The position numbers were made by a program, and so were the translations under genes. From Methylobacterium aquaticum (GTDB lineage Bacteria > Pseudomonadota > Alphaproteobacteria > Rhizobiales > Beijerinckiaceae), in NCBI RefSeq assembly GCF_001043915.1, contig NZ_LABX01000045.1, forward strand, positions 1 to 48,181: 48,181 nt of DNA, given 5' to 3'. Of the stretch, positions 24,881 through 33,799 are shown one piece after another. The notes under the pieces are model-generated. The model saw nothing but the letters and a program-made list of their open reading frames with translations, was not told the origin of the DNA and did no database searches. Numbering within the stretch: position 1 is the stretch's first letter; the number at the start of each line of letters is the position of its first letter.

Positions 24881-25816
24881 ATGCGCAACCCATACGACGT
24901 ACTCGGCGTCAGCCGCTCGGCCGACGAGGCGGAGATCAAGAAAGCTTTCCGCAAGCTCGCCAAAGCCTACCACCCCGATCGCAACAAGAACGACGCCAAG
25001 GCGCAGGACCGCTTCGCCGAGGTCAACCAAGCCTACGAGATCCTGGGCGACGCCAAGAAGCGCGAGCAATTCGACCGCGGCGCCATCGACGGCGAGGGCA
25101 AGCCCCGCTTCACCGGCTTCGAGGGCTTCGGCGGCGCCGCCGGCCGCGGCGGTGGCGGCGGCGGGTTCGACTTCGAATCGATGGCCCGCGGCCGGGCCGG
25201 GCCGGGCGGCGGCGCGGCGGGCGGCTTTGGCGAGGATATCTTCTCGCATCTGTTCGGCGAGGCGTTCCGCTCCGCCGGCGGGGCCGGGCGCGCCGCACCC
25301 CAGAAGGGCGAAGACGTCGCCGCCGAGCTGACCGTCACCCTCGATCAGGTCGCCAACGAGACCAAGCTGCGGCTCAACCTGCCGAGCGGCCGCGAGGTCG
25401 ATGCGGTGGTGCCCAAGGGTGTGGTCGACGGTCAGGTGATCCGCCTGCGCGGCCTCGGCTATCCCGGCGCCCAGGGCGCCGACCCGGGCGACGCGCTCCT
25501 GACCATCCGGTTCGCTCCCGATCCCCGCTTTCAGGTCGATGGATCGGACCTGCGCACCACCGCCGAGGTCCCGCTGGAGGATGCGGTGCTGGGCGGGCCG
25601 ATCCGGATCCAGACCCTGACCGGCGCGGTCGAGATGAAGATCCCGGCGATGACCAGCTCGGGCCGGGTCTTCCGCCTGCGCGGCAAGGGCCTGCCGAAGA
25701 AGGACGGCACCCGCGGCGACCTGCTCGCCACCGTCGCCGTCACCCTGCCGGCGAATGCCGACGAGGCCCTGATGGAGTTCGCCCGCAAGCGCCGGGCCGC
25801 CACGGCGGCGAGCTGA
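24881..25816 (+). CDS. DnaJ-family cochaperone (CbpA-like, no zinc finger)
   Basis: This 311-aa protein has an N-terminal J domain (residues 3-68) with the HPD motif in [21 protein letters not shown] Gly/Phe-rich linker follows (about 85-130), then the two C-terminal substrate-binding beta domains ([60 protein letters not shown]). The Cys-rich zinc finger of true DnaJ is absent, so it is a type II, CbpA-like partner that stimulates Hsp70 (DnaK). It precedes fabI by 145 bp on the same strand, as in other Rhizobiales. Confidence 0.92.
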   Translation: MRNPYDVLGVSRSADEAEIKKAFRKLAKAYHPDRNKNDAKAQDRFAEVNQAYEILGDAKKREQFDRGAIDGEGKPRFTGFEGFGGAAGRGGGGGGFDFESMARGRAGPGGGAAGGFGEDIFSHLFGEAFRSAGGAGRAAPQKGEDVAAELTVTLDQVANETKLRLNLPSGREVDAVVPKGVVDGQVIRLRGLGYPGAQGADPGDALLTIRFAPDPRFQVDGSDLRTTAEVPLEDAVLGGPIRIQTLTGAVEMKIPAMTSSGRVFRLRGKGLPKKDGTRGDLLATVAVTLPANADEALMEFARKRRAATAAS

Positions 25817-25961
25817 CCATCACGGCGTTCGCCGCTTTACCGGAGCCGGCGCACTTCCGTCGCCCGCGGGCGTCGGTTAAGGAAGCCGCTGGGGCGCCAT
25901 GCACGGCCGGGTCCAACCGGCCGCCGCCGGCCTCCCGTGGCGGCTGTTCTTTGGGTGACTC

Positions 25962-26819
25962 ATGGCTGACTCGAACCGGGCACACGTACAGGATGGCGGG
26001 CAGCCCCGCACCGGGCTTCTCGCCGGCAAGCGCGGCCTCGTGCTCGGCGTCGCCAACAACCGCTCGATCGCCTGGGGCATCGCCCGCAGCGCGCGCCAGC
26101 ACGGCGCGGAGCTGGCCTTCACCTATCAGGGCGAGGCCTTGAAGAAGCGCGTCGAGCCGCTCGCCCGCGAGCTGGACGCTGCCGTCGTCGGCCATTGCGA
26201 CGTCACCGATCCGGCCTCGATCGACGCGGCCTTCGAGGCCACCGGCCGGCACTTCCCCGACGGGATTGACTTCGTCGTCCACTGCATCGCCTTCTCGGAC
26301 AAGGACGAGCTGACCGGGCGCTACCTCGATACGAGCGAGGCGAACTTTTCGAAGTCGCTGCTGATCTCCTGCTATTCGTTCACGGCCATCGCCCAGCGTG
26401 CCGAGACACTGATGCGCAATGGCGGCTCGCTGCTGACCCTGACCTATTACGGCGCCGAGAAGTGGATGCCGCATTACAACGTGATGGGCGTCGCCAAGGC
26501 GGCGCTCGAAGCGTCGGTGCGCTACCTCGCGGCCGATCTCGGGCCGCAGAAGATCCGCGTCAACGCGATCTCGGCCGGCCCGATCAAGACGCTGGCCGCG
26601 TCCGGCATCGGCGATTTCCGCTACATTCTCAAGTGGAACGAGTACAACGCGCCCTTGCGGCGCACGGTGACCATCGACGAGGTCGGCGAGACCGCAGCCT
26701 ACCTGATCTCCGACATGTCGCGCGGCATGACGGGCGAGATCCTGCACGTCGATGCCGGTTACCACGTCGTCGGCATGAAGAACCCCGAGGCGCCGGACCT
26801 CAGCCTCGACAAGGACTAA
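25962..26819 (+). CDS. fabI: Enoyl-[acyl-carrier-protein] reductase (NADH)
   Basis: This 285-aa FabI reduces trans-2-enoyl-ACP in the last step of each fatty acid elongation cycle. Diagnostic features: LVLGVANNRSIAWGIA (the FabI-type cofactor loop), CDVTDPASID, VHCIAFSDKDEL, and the Tyr-Lys catalytic segment in YYGAEKWMPHYNVMGVAKAA. AISAGPIKTLAASGI and TGEILHVDAGYHVVG follow. The N-terminal extension (MADSNRAHVQDGGQP) is a little longer than in enterobacterial FabI. No second enoyl reductase is visible in the window. Confidence 0.94.
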   Translation: MADSNRAHVQDGGQPRTGLLAGKRGLVLGVANNRSIAWGIARSARQHGAELAFTYQGEALKKRVEPLARELDAAVVGHCDVTDPASIDAAFEATGRHFPDGIDFVVHCIAFSDKDELTGRYLDTSEANFSKSLLISCYSFTAIAQRAETLMRNGGSLLTLTYYGAEKWMPHYNVMGVAKAALEASVRYLAADLGPQKIRVNAISAGPIKTLAASGIGDFRYILKWNEYNAPLRRTVTIDEVGETAAYLISDMSRGMTGEILHVDAGYHVVGMKNPEAPDLSLDKD

Positions 26820-26832
26820 ACGGAGCCGACTC

Positions 26833-26860
26833 CAAGCGGCCCACTTCAAGCGGCCCACTT
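26833..26860. repeat. 14-bp tandem duplication after fabI
   Basis: CAAGCGGCCCACTT occurs twice head to tail, with exact identity, 13 bp after the fabI stop codon. This looks like a recent slippage duplication in non-coding DNA. Confidence 0.8.
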
Positions 26861-26870
26861 GACGTTGGAG

Positions 26871-26976
26871 TTTTGATCGCGGGATCCTCTCTCCAGGCGA
26901 TGTCGGCTTGACCGGTGTCACTCGACCAGATCATGTCGGGCTTGCCCGACACCGGCTGGGGATCCGGCGATCAAAA
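26871..26976. repeat. Nested inverted repeats between fabI and pfp
   Basis: The outer arms TTTTGATCGCGGGATCC (26871-26887) and GGATCCGGCGATCAAAA (26960-26976) are inverted copies with one mismatch, enclosing 72 bp. Inside is a perfect hairpin TGTCGGGC / GCCCGACA (26934-26951) and an alternative pairing of CCGGTGTC with GACACCGG. The region could fold as a large cruciform or RNA structure. It lies between the end of fabI and pfp, roughly 165 bp before the pfp start codon. Confidence 0.7.
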
Positions 26977-27142
26977 ACAGAACCGTAAAATCAACGGCTT
27001 GATGTTCGGTTTGATCGAGCGCGGCCCGTGCCGGATGGCACGCGCGCGACGCGGCACGGGACACCCCTGACGCTCCGACGGGGACTGGACCGGCGGCCTC
27101 TTCGGCGCCATGTGGTCCCCACGTCGCAATGTGGAGCCCCTC

Positions 27143-28348
27143 ATGCCCACCCCCAAGATCGCCATGCTCACCGCCGGCGGCCTCGCTCCCTGCCTGTCGG
27201 CGGCGGTCGGCGGGCTGATCGCCCGCTATACCGACCTCGCGCCGGAGGCCGAGATCATCGGCTATCGCAGCGGCTACAAGGGTGTGCTCCTCGGCGAGTT
27301 CCTCACCGTCACCCCGGAGGTGCGGGCCAAGGCGCCCCTGCTCCTGCGCCAGGGCGGCTCGCCGCTCGGCAACAGCCGGATCAAGCTCACCAACGTCAAG
27401 GATTGCGTCAAGCGCGGCCTGGTCAAGGAGGGGCAGGATCCCCTCAAGGTCGCAGCCGAGCAGCTCGCCCGCGATCAGGTCACGGTGCTGCACACGATCG
27501 GGGGCGACGACACCAACACGACGGCGGCCGATCTCGCGGCCTATCTGGAGTCGAACGGCTACCATCTGACGGTGGTCGGATTGCCGAAGACCATCGACAA
27601 CGACGTGGTGCCGATCCGCCAGACGCTGGGCGCCTGGAGCGCGGCGGAGCAGGGGGCGATCTTCGCCGAGAACATCGTCAACGAGCAGAGCGCCAACCCG
27701 CGCATGCTGATCGTCCACGAGATCATGGGCCGCAAATGCGGCTGGCTCACGGCCGCGACGGCCCTGGCCTATCGCGAGCGCCTGGACCGCGCCGCCTTCC
27801 TGCCGGAATTCGGGTTCGACCGGGCCCACAAGGACGTGGACGCGGTCTACCTGCCGGAGCTGCCCTTCGACATCGGCCGCGAGGCCGAGCGGCTGCGCGC
27901 CCGGCTCGATGCCAAGGATTGCGTCACGATCTTCCTCAGCGAGGGCGCCGGCCTCGACGAGATCGTGGCTGAGTTCGAGGGGCGCGGCGAGGTTTTGGGC
28001 CGCGATCCGTTCGGCCACGTCAAGATCGACACCGTCAATGTCGGCAAGTGGTTCGCCGATCGCTTCGCGCCGATGATCGGGGCGGAGAAGAGCCTGGTGC
28101 TCAAATCCGGCCATTTCTGTCGCTCGGCCGCGCCGAATGCGGACGACCTGAGGTTGATCCAGGGCATGGTCGACCTTGCGGTCGAATGCGGGCTGAAGGG
28201 TGTCTCGGGCGTGATCGGCCACGACGAGGACCAGGGTGGCCGCCTGCGGGCGATCGAGTTCCCGCGCATCCGCGGCGGCAAGACCTTCGATCCGACGACG
28301 CCATGGTTCACCGCTCTACTGGACGAGATCGGCCAGGAGCACGGGTGA
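27143..28348 (+). CDS. pfp: Pyrophosphate-dependent 6-phosphofructokinase
   Basis: This 401-aa phosphofructokinase reversibly phosphorylates fructose 6-phosphate. PPi dependence is indicated by GGDDTNTTAADLAAYLES (Asp where ATP enzymes have Gly-Ser) and by LPKTIDNDVVPIRQTLG, whose Lys replaces the Gly of ATP-dependent enzymes. Other family parts are MGRKCGWLTAATALAYRERL and LGRDPFGHVKIDTVNVGKWF. PPi enzymes of this kind are common in methylotrophs and other alphaproteobacteria and work in both glycolytic and gluconeogenic directions. GGAG 6 nt upstream supports the second in-frame ATG (MPTPKIAML) over one at 27110. Confidence 0.93.
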   Translation: MPTPKIAMLTAGGLAPCLSAAVGGLIARYTDLAPEAEIIGYRSGYKGVLLGEFLTVTPEVRAKAPLLLRQGGSPLGNSRIKLTNVKDCVKRGLVKEGQDPLKVAAEQLARDQVTVLHTIGGDDTNTTAADLAAYLESNGYHLTVVGLPKTIDNDVVPIRQTLGAWSAAEQGAIFAENIVNEQSANPRMLIVHEIMGRKCGWLTAATALAYRERLDRAAFLPEFGFDRAHKDVDAVYLPELPFDIGREAERLRARLDAKDCVTIFLSEGAGLDEIVAEFEGRGEVLGRDPFGHVKIDTVNVGKWFADRFAPMIGAEKSLVLKSGHFCRSAAPNADDLRLIQGMVDLAVECGLKGVSGVIGHDEDQGGRLRAIEFPRIRGGKTFDPTTPWFTALLDEIGQEHG

Positions 28349-28417
28349 GAGAGGAGCACGGATGAGCGAGCCGGCGCCGCCATGGCGCCGGACCGAGGGT
28401 TTCACCTGAGGTCACCG

Positions 28418-28651
28418 TCACGATCCCGTCGCGTCGAGCGTTGGGACAGCGTGGCCTGGCTCCGCCGCGGGGGACCGGCGGATGAAGGCCAGGATGTTTC
28501 CGCCAATCTCGGGCGCCTTGGCCTCGGGCGCGATCCGCCCGTGCCCCGGCGCGAACGACATCCAGCGGACGATCTTACCGTCGCTGTGGCGCGCCAAGTG
28601 CCGCTCGACCCGCCTCCGCGCCCACCGGGGCACGCCATCGCCGAACTTCAT
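28418..28651 (-). CDS. Small basic hypothetical protein
   Basis: This 77-aa protein begins MKFGDGVPRWARRRVERHLA and contains DGKIVRWMSFAPGHGRIAPE. A strong ribosome-binding site (AAGGAGGGAAG) precedes the ATG, which is the main support for translation. It is rich in Arg near the N-terminus and has no signal peptide or membrane helix. I recognise no family. It lies alone between convergent pfp and the lytic transglycosylase gene. Confidence 0.5.
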   Translation of the reverse strand: MKFGDGVPRWARRRVERHLARHSDGKIVRWMSFAPGHGRIAPEAKAPEIGGNILAFIRRSPAAEPGHAVPTLDATGS

Positions 28652-28757
28652 GAGGCTTCCCTCCTTGCTCGTCCGCCATGCGATCGATCTCGCGTGCCGA
28701 ACGAAACAGGGAGGCTCCCCTTGTGTCATCACCCATTTGGGTGACTTGGCACCAACC

Positions 28758-29654
28758 TCAGGTTTTCAGGACCAGGCAGGCACCGCCGACACGGCGGATG
28801 CGGGCACACAGGGCCTCGGCGCTGGCGCGGGTCTCCGAGGGCACGCGGATGCGGTAGAAGGCCCGGGTCCCGCGGTGGCGCAGCCGGGTGCCGATGATCA
28901 TCGGGCGCACGTCGCCCAGGATCGCGGCGTAGCGATCGCGGGCCCGGCCGAAGCTCGCCAGGGCGATTGACTTCGAAAAATTGCCGGCGAGCTGGATGCC
29001 CCAGGGGGCCAAGGCTGCCGCAGTCTCGGCGAAGAAGGCATCGGTGCGGCCGCGGATGCGCAAGGCGGCCGTGATCGCAAGGCAGCGGGTGCCCTCGGGT
29101 TCGGTCAGGTCGCTCTTCGGCTCCTCCTTGGCGGCTGCGGCCCAGTCCTCGGCGCTGCGTCCGGTGATCGCCGCGACATAGGCGCGGGTTTCGGCCGGCA
29201 GGCCGCCGGTGCCGGCGAGCCAGGCGGAGACGCGGCCGGGCCCACCATTATAGGCCGCCGCCGCGAGGCCGAGATTGCCGAAGCGCCCTCGCAGGTCGAT
29301 CAGGAACCCCGCCGCGGCCGGGATCGCCTGCTCGGGGTCGAACGGATCGGCGAGGCCGCGCTCCTGCGCCGTGCCGGGCATGAACTGCGCCACACCCTGC
29401 GCCCCGGCACGGCTCACTACTCCGGGGCGGAAGCTGCTCTCGCGCCAGATCAGCCGGGTGAGAAAGGCGACCGGCAGCCCTTTGGACTGGGCGGCACCCT
29501 CGATCAGCCGGCACAAGGCCTGCTCGATCGTCTCTTCCTTGCTCTCGACGGCGGGGACGGGCGCCGCCGGGGCCGCCGCGGCAGGGGAAGCGAGGCCCAG
29601 CGCGGCGAGAGCCGGCGAGGCGAGGGCCAGGATGAGGAGGAGAGGGCGGGTCAC
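28758..29654 (-). CDS. Lytic transglycosylase with C-terminal SPOR-like domain
   Basis: This 298-aa exported peptidoglycan lytic transglycosylase has a signal peptide (LLLILALASPALAALGL). The SLT domain (about residues 45-160) has the catalytic Glu in LIWRESSFRPGVVSRAGAQG, VAQFMPGTAQERGL and AAYNGGPGRVSAW. The C-terminal part ends FYRIRVPSETRASAEALCAR-IRRVGGACLV, which resembles a SPOR peptidoglycan-binding repeat with a Cys pair. That would direct it to denuded glycan at division sites. I chose the GTG start with AAGGG upstream; an ATG at 29693 would add 13 residues. Confidence 0.85.
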   Translation of the reverse strand: MTRPLLLILALASPALAALGLASPAAAAPAAPVPAVESKEETIEQALCRLIEGAAQSKGLPVAFLTRLIWRESSFRPGVVSRAGAQGVAQFMPGTAQERGLADPFDPEQAIPAAAGFLIDLRGRFGNLGLAAAAYNGGPGRVSAWLAGTGGLPAETRAYVAAITGRSAEDWAAAAKEEPKSDLTEPEGTRCLAITAALRIRGRTDAFFAETAAALAPWGIQLAGNFSKSIALASFGRARDRYAAILGDVRPMIIGTRLRHRGTRAFYRIRVPSETRASAEALCARIRRVGGACLVLKT

Positions 29655-29778
29655 GGGCGCACCCTTAGCCCGATTCGCTGAACGATTCGGCACGGTACGA
29701 TCGTCGCGGGGTGTTTCGGATCCTCACGGGGGCACGCAGCCCTGGCGCCGCGCCCGCAGCCGCGCCATCTAGCGGGCG

Positions 29779-30660
29779 ATGTCCTCGCCGCTCCTGTTCG
29801 ACTCCGCCCTGATCCGCAAGCGCCTCGCCCGCGCCCGCCGCGCCGGATTCGCCGATTTTCTGGTCGCGCGGGCGGTCGACGACCTGTCGGACCGCCTCGA
29901 CGCGGTCTTGCGGGAATTTCCCAGCGCCCTCGACCTCGCAACCCCGGTGCCGGCAGCGGCAGCCTGGTTGCGGCGGAGCGGCCGGGCCGCCGCCGTCACC
30001 CGGCTCGCCCCCGTGCCCGAGCCGGCCAGCCCCGGCCTCACCGTCGCCATCGGCGATCCGGAGGCTCTGCCCTTCGCCGATCGCCGCTTCGACCTTGCAG
30101 TGTCGCTGCTGGCGCTCCAGCACGCCAACGACCTGCCCGGCGCCCTGGTCCAGGTTCGCCGGGCGCTGAAGCCCGACGGGCTGTTCGTTGGCTGCCTGCT
30201 CGGCGGGCGCACCCTGACGGAGCTGCGCCAGGTCCTCACCCAGGCCGAGAGCGAGGTCGAGGGCGGCGTGAGCCCGCGGGTCGCTCCCTTCGCCGAGGTG
30301 CGCGACCTCGGCGGCCTGCTCCAGCGCGCCGGCTTTGCCCTGCCGGTCACCGATGTCGAGACCGTGACGGTGCGCTACGGCGATCCCGTCGGGCTGATGC
30401 GCGACCTGCGCGCCATGGGGCTCACCAACGCCCTGCGCGAACGCCGCGGCGCGTTGCGCCGCGAGACCCTGATGCGGGCGGCCCACCTCTATGCCGAGCG
30501 CTTCGCGGATGCGGATGGGCGCCTGCGCGCCACCTTCGAGCTGATCTGGCTGTCGGGCTGGGTGCCGCACGAGAGCCAGCAGAAGCCGCTGCGGCCGGGC
30601 AGCGCCCAAGCCCGGCTGGCCGATGCCCTCGGCACCGTCGAACGCAAGGAGCCATCATGA
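29779..30660 (+). CDS. SAM-dependent methyltransferase (NDUFAF5/BioC-like)
   Basis: This is a 293-aa class I methyltransferase. The N-terminal FDSALIRKRLARARRAG and FLVARAVDDLSDRL resemble the mitochondrial NDUFAF5 group and alphaproteobacterial relatives. The core has PFADRRFDLAVSLLALQHAN (motif II / post-I) and RRALKPDGLFVGCLLGGRTL (motif III). The glycine-rich SAM loop (motif I) is weakly conserved, so binding is inferred from the fold. NDUFAF5 relatives modify complex I, but the substrate here is not known. Its stop overlaps the DUF427 start by 4 bp (ATGA). Confidence 0.8.
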   Translation: MSSPLLFDSALIRKRLARARRAGFADFLVARAVDDLSDRLDAVLREFPSALDLATPVPAAAAWLRRSGRAAAVTRLAPVPEPASPGLTVAIGDPEALPFADRRFDLAVSLLALQHANDLPGALVQVRRALKPDGLFVGCLLGGRTLTELRQVLTQAESEVEGGVSPRVAPFAEVRDLGGLLQRAGFALPVTDVETVTVRYGDPVGLMRDLRAMGLTNALRERRGALRRETLMRAAHLYAERFADADGRLRATFELIWLSGWVPHESQQKPLRPGSAQARLADALGTVERKEPS

Positions 30661-31010
30661 CGGACACGTCCATCACGCTCACGCCGAACCCGCATCGCAT
30701 CCGCGTGATGCTCGGCGGCACGATCGTCGCAGAGACCACCCGGGCCCTGACCCTGCGCGAGGGCGGCATGCCGCCGGTGCAGTACATCCCGCGCGAGGAT
30801 GCCGAGATGGACCTTTTCGCGCGAACCGAGCACCGCACGCATTGCCCGCGCAAGGGCGATGCGAGCTACTACTCGCTCACCGCGGGCGGGCTCGAGCGGA
30901 GGAACGCGGTCTGGAGCTACGAGGCGCCGTTCCCGGCGGTGGCGGCGATCGCCGGCTACCTGGCCTTCTATCCGAGCAAGGTCGACGCGATCGAAGAGTT
31001 CACCGATTGA
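30657..31010 (+). CDS. DUF427-domain protein
   Basis: This 117-aa protein has conserved DUF427 features: VMLGGTIVAETTRALTLREG, PVQYIPREDAEMDLFART, CPRKGDASYYSLTAGG and WSYEAPFPAVAAIAGYLAFY. The family is widespread in bacteria and fungi and has a beta-tent fold, but no established reaction. Translational coupling to the methyltransferase by a 4-bp overlap suggests the two act together. It ends 3 bp before the convergent mutT stop. Confidence 0.88.
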   Translation: MTDTSITLTPNPHRIRVMLGGTIVAETTRALTLREGGMPPVQYIPREDAEMDLFARTEHRTHCPRKGDASYYSLTAGGLERRNAVWSYEAPFPAVAAIAGYLAFYPSKVDAIEEFTD

Positions 31011-31013
31011 GCG

Positions 31014-31445
31014 TCACGGCCCGAGGAGGTCGACGATCGCCGGCAGCAGCGGCAGGTCGGCCGGGGGCATCGGGTAGGTCGCAAGGTCGCGCGGGCGCAC
31101 CCATGTGAGTGCCTGCCCCTCCCGGGACTGCACGAAGCCGTCCCAGCGCCGGCAGATATAGAGCGGCATCAGCAGGTGGAAGGTCTCGTAGGGGTGGCTC
31201 GCGAAGCTCAACGGCGCGAGGCACTCCCCCTTCACGGTGATGCCGAGTTCTTCCGCGAGTTCGCGGATCAGCGTCTCCTCCGGGCGCTCGCCCGGCTCGA
31301 TCTTGCCGCCGGGGAATTCCCACAGGCCCGCCAGCTGCTTGCCGGGCGGGCGCTGCGCCAGGAGCACGCGCCCGTCCGGATCCACGAGGGCGACGGCCAC
31401 CACGAGGAGGAGCTTGAGTGGTTCGACCATCGGGGTGTCAGCCAT
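31014..31445 (-). CDS. mutT: MutT-type NUDIX pyrophosphohydrolase
   Basis: This 143-aa NUDIX enzyme has the box GGKIEPGERPEETLIRELAE-ELGI preceded by QRPPGKQLAGLWEFPGG, the arrangement of MutT, which sanitises 8-oxo-dGTP. The region HPYETFHLLMPLYICRRWDG also fits MutT, and LTWVRPRDLATYPMPPADLP is the typical C-terminus. Start uncertain: this ATG lacks a ribosome-binding site and another lies 15 nt inside. It is on the argJ strand, downstream of argJ and the SIMPL gene. Confidence 0.88.
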   Translation of the reverse strand: MADTPMVEPLKLLLVVAVALVDPDGRVLLAQRPPGKQLAGLWEFPGGKIEPGERPEETLIRELAEELGITVKGECLAPLSFASHPYETFHLLMPLYICRRWDGFVQSREGQALTWVRPRDLATYPMPPADLPLLPAIVDLLGP

Positions 31446-31484
31446 GTCGGGCAATTCGGTTGACGGGCGGGGAGATCGCGCCCG

Positions 31485-32237
31485 TCAGGGCGCGACCTGG
31501 TATGTGACCTCGACGGCGGCCTCGATCGCGAGGGTGCCGGGCTCGACCGGGACGGCGAGGCCGCCGGGCGCCGCCTTGGCGGCGAAGGCGCGGGCATGGA
31601 TCGGCGCAGGCGTGCCCTCCCGCGGCGGCGAGACGATGCTCGCGAGGCGGCCGAGGCGGGTGCCCGCCGCCTCCGCCAGGGCCTCGGCCTGACGGCGCGC
31701 ATCCCGGACCGCCTCGGCCCGGACCGCATTCTCCGTTTGACCCGGATCCGACAACCCGAAGGCGACGCCGCCGATCCGGTCGGACCCGCCGTCGATGAGG
31801 CGGCGCATCACGGCGCCGAGGCGCTTGAGATCGCGCACCCGGAGGGAGACGGAATTGGTCGCCTGAAAGCCGTCGGGGACGTCCCGCACCTGACCGCCGG
31901 GATCGCGCACCGTCTTGCTGGCCGGGCGCAGGGACACGGCCGCCGTGGCCAGATCGGCACCCACGATACCGAACTCGCCGGCAAGGTCCAACACCTTGCG
32001 GGCCGCCGCCGAGTTCTGGTCGAGGGCGGCGGCCGGGGTCGGGCCGCGGCTCTCCACCGCGACCTCCACGGTGGCGAAGTCCGGCACCACCTCTCGGCTC
32101 GCCCGGCCGACGACGCTGATCCGGCCCGGCGCCGCGTCGTCGGCGAAGGCAGGCCCCGCCAGGATGATGGAAGTCCCCGCCAGGATGATGGAAGTCCCCG
32201 CCAGCAGCGCGCCCAGGAGGAGCGCCGCCGCCCTCAC
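31485..32237 (-). CDS. SIMPL-domain (DUF541) periplasmic protein
   Basis: This 250-aa exported protein has the SIMPL/DUF541 pattern: [20 protein letters not shown], then [59 protein letters not shown] and [10 protein letters not shown]. Such proteins are envelope proteins linked to oxidative or membrane stress, without a firm mechanism. The signal peptide contains an exact duplication, [14 protein letters not shown]. The GTG start overlaps the argJ stop (GTGA at 32234-32237), so translation is coupled to argJ. Confidence 0.85.
   Translation of the reverse strand: MRAAALLLGALLAGTSIILAGTSIILAGPAFADDAAPGRISVVGRASREVVPDFATVEVAVESRGPTPAAALDQNSAAARKVLDLAGEFGIVGADLATAAVSLRPASKTVRDPGGQVRDVPDGFQATNSVSLRVRDLKRLGAVMRRLIDGGSDRIGGVAFGLSDPGQTENAVRAEAVRDARRQAEALAEAAGTRLGRLASIVSPPREGTPAPIHARAFAAKAAPGGLAVPVEPGTLAIEAAVEVTYQVAP
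32161..32202. repeat. 21-bp tandem duplication in signal-peptide coding sequence
   Basis: AGGATGATGGAAGTCCCCGC plus C is repeated exactly, head to tail, at 32161-32181 and 32182-32202. It adds seven hydrophobic residues to the core of the SIMPL protein's signal peptide without shifting the frame. Confidence 0.9.
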
Positions 32238-33475
32238 GAACGGTAATCCCCGTTGATCTCAATGTAGGCTTTGGTGAGGTCGCAGGTCCAGACCCGGGCC
32301 GCGCCGGTGCCCAGGCCGAGATCGACCCCGATCCTGACCTCGTCGCCGCGCATCGCCGCGGACGCCGCCTCCTCGTCGTAGCCGGGATCGCGGGCGCCCT
32401 CGACGGCGACGCGCACGTCGCCGAACCAGATCGCCAGCCGGTCGCGGTCGGCGGGCTCGCCGGCCTTGCCGACCGCCATCACCACCCGGCCCCAATTGGC
32501 ATCCTCACCCGCCACCGCGGTCTTCACCAGCGGCGAGTTGGCGATCGACATCGCGATCCGGTGCGCCGAGGCGTCGTCGGTCGCGCCATTGACCTCGACG
32601 GTGACGAACTTGCGCGCCCCCTCGCCGTCGCGGGCGACCAGCTGGGCCAGCTCGATCAGCAGGCCGTCGAGCGCCTCCGCGAACTCGGCCACGGCCGGAT
32701 CCTCGGCCGACGCGACGGGCGCGTTGCCGGCCCTGGCGGTGGCGAACAGCATCAGGGTGTCGGAGGTCGAGGTGTCGCCGTCGACCGTGCAGCAATTGAA
32801 GCTCTTGGCGACGCCACGGCTCAGCAGCGCCTGGAGCACCTCGGCCGGGAGGTCGGCATCGGTGAACACGAAGGAGAGCATCGTCGCCATGTCGGGCGCG
32901 ATCATGCCGGCGCCCTTGGCGATGCCGTTGATCGTCACCTCGGCGCCGTTGAGCCGCACCCGGCGGGTGGCGAGCTTGGGAAAGGTGTCGGTGGTCATGA
33001 TGGCGCGGGCGGCCTCGGTCCAGCGCTCCGCGTCCGGGCCGGTGCGGCCGGCGCATTCGGCCAGCACGCCGTCGAACTTGGTGGCGTCGAGGGGTTCGCC
33101 GATCACGCCGGTCGAGGCGATGAAGACCTCGCCGGGGGCGCAATCCGCCGCCTTCCCGGCGATCTCGGCGGTGAGCCGCACCGATTCGCGGCCCTTGAGA
33201 CCCGTGAAGGCGTTGGCATTGCCGGAATTGACCACCAGCGCCCGGGCCGATTGCCCGCCGCGCAGGGTCTCGCGGCACCAGTCAACGGCGGCGGAGGGGC
33301 ATTTCGAGCGGGTGAAGACGCCAGCGGCCCGGGTGCCCGGATCGAGCAGGACCAGCAGCACGTCGGTGCGGCCGCGATAGCGGATGCCGGCCTGCGCGGT
33401 GGCGAGACGCACGCCAGCAATCGGCGGCAGGGCGGGCTGGTGCTTGGGCGCGAGCGGCGAGACGGGATGAGACAT
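32234..33475 (-). CDS. argJ: Bifunctional ornithine acetyltransferase / N-acetylglutamate synthase
   Basis: This 413-aa ArgJ moves the acetyl group from N-acetylornithine to glutamate in the cyclic arginine pathway and may also use acetyl-CoA. Present are [12 protein letters not shown], the autocatalytic cleavage site in [18 protein letters not shown] (cut before the Thr of MATML, which becomes the nucleophile), [17 protein letters not shown] and [16 protein letters not shown], ending [18 protein letters not shown]. The protein is therefore expected to mature into alpha and beta chains. SIMPL and mutT genes follow on the same strand. Confidence 0.95.
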   Translation of the reverse strand: MSHPVSPLAPKHQPALPPIAGVRLATAQAGIRYRGRTDVLLVLLDPGTRAAGVFTRSKCPSAAVDWCRETLRGGQSARALVVNSGNANAFTGLKGRESVRLTAEIAGKAADCAPGEVFIASTGVIGEPLDATKFDGVLAECAGRTGPDAERWTEAARAIMTTDTFPKLATRRVRLNGAEVTINGIAKGAGMIAPDMATMLSFVFTDADLPAEVLQALLSRGVAKSFNCCTVDGDTSTSDTLMLFATARAGNAPVASAEDPAVAEFAEALDGLLIELAQLVARDGEGARKFVTVEVNGATDDASAHRIAMSIANSPLVKTAVAGEDANWGRVVMAVGKAGEPADRDRLAIWFGDVRVAVEGARDPGYDEEAASAAMRGDEVRIGVDLGLGTGAARVWTCDLTKAYIEINGDYRS

Positions 33476-33718
33476 GCGGGGCTCCGGTCCGCCGACGCCT
33501 CGTCGTCCGCGTCGGCGCCGCGGTGTTGCCCCGCCAAGGCGCCCTGCGTCAACCGGGCCGGCGCCGCGACGGCGGCATTGGTTGTATTATCGGTTGTGCA
33601 CGTTTTGCTTGAAAAACCGGCGTCGGAGTGCCGGCGCCCGTTGGGCGCGCCGAGGGCCGCCACACGGAACGGTAATTTTCGCCAAGGGGCTGACGCAGGG
33701 GCCCGGCGGAGTTTCCTT

Positions 33719-33746
33719 ATCTAGAGTTGCAGCTTATCATCTAGAG
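33719..33746. promoter_or_regulatory. Direct repeats of ATCTAGAG before LysR-type gene
   Basis: ATCTAGAG occurs at 33719-33726 and 33739-33746, a 20-bp period (about two helical turns), 54 bp before the TTG start of the regulator gene. CTAG-containing words are rare in high-GC genomes, so the coincidence is notable. Protein-binding sites on one face of the helix, for example for autoregulation, are plausible. Confidence 0.45.
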
Positions 33747-33799
33747 GAACAGCCCGGGAGGCGCGGTCCCGCGCCCCCATCCGCGTCGGAGGTTCCCGC

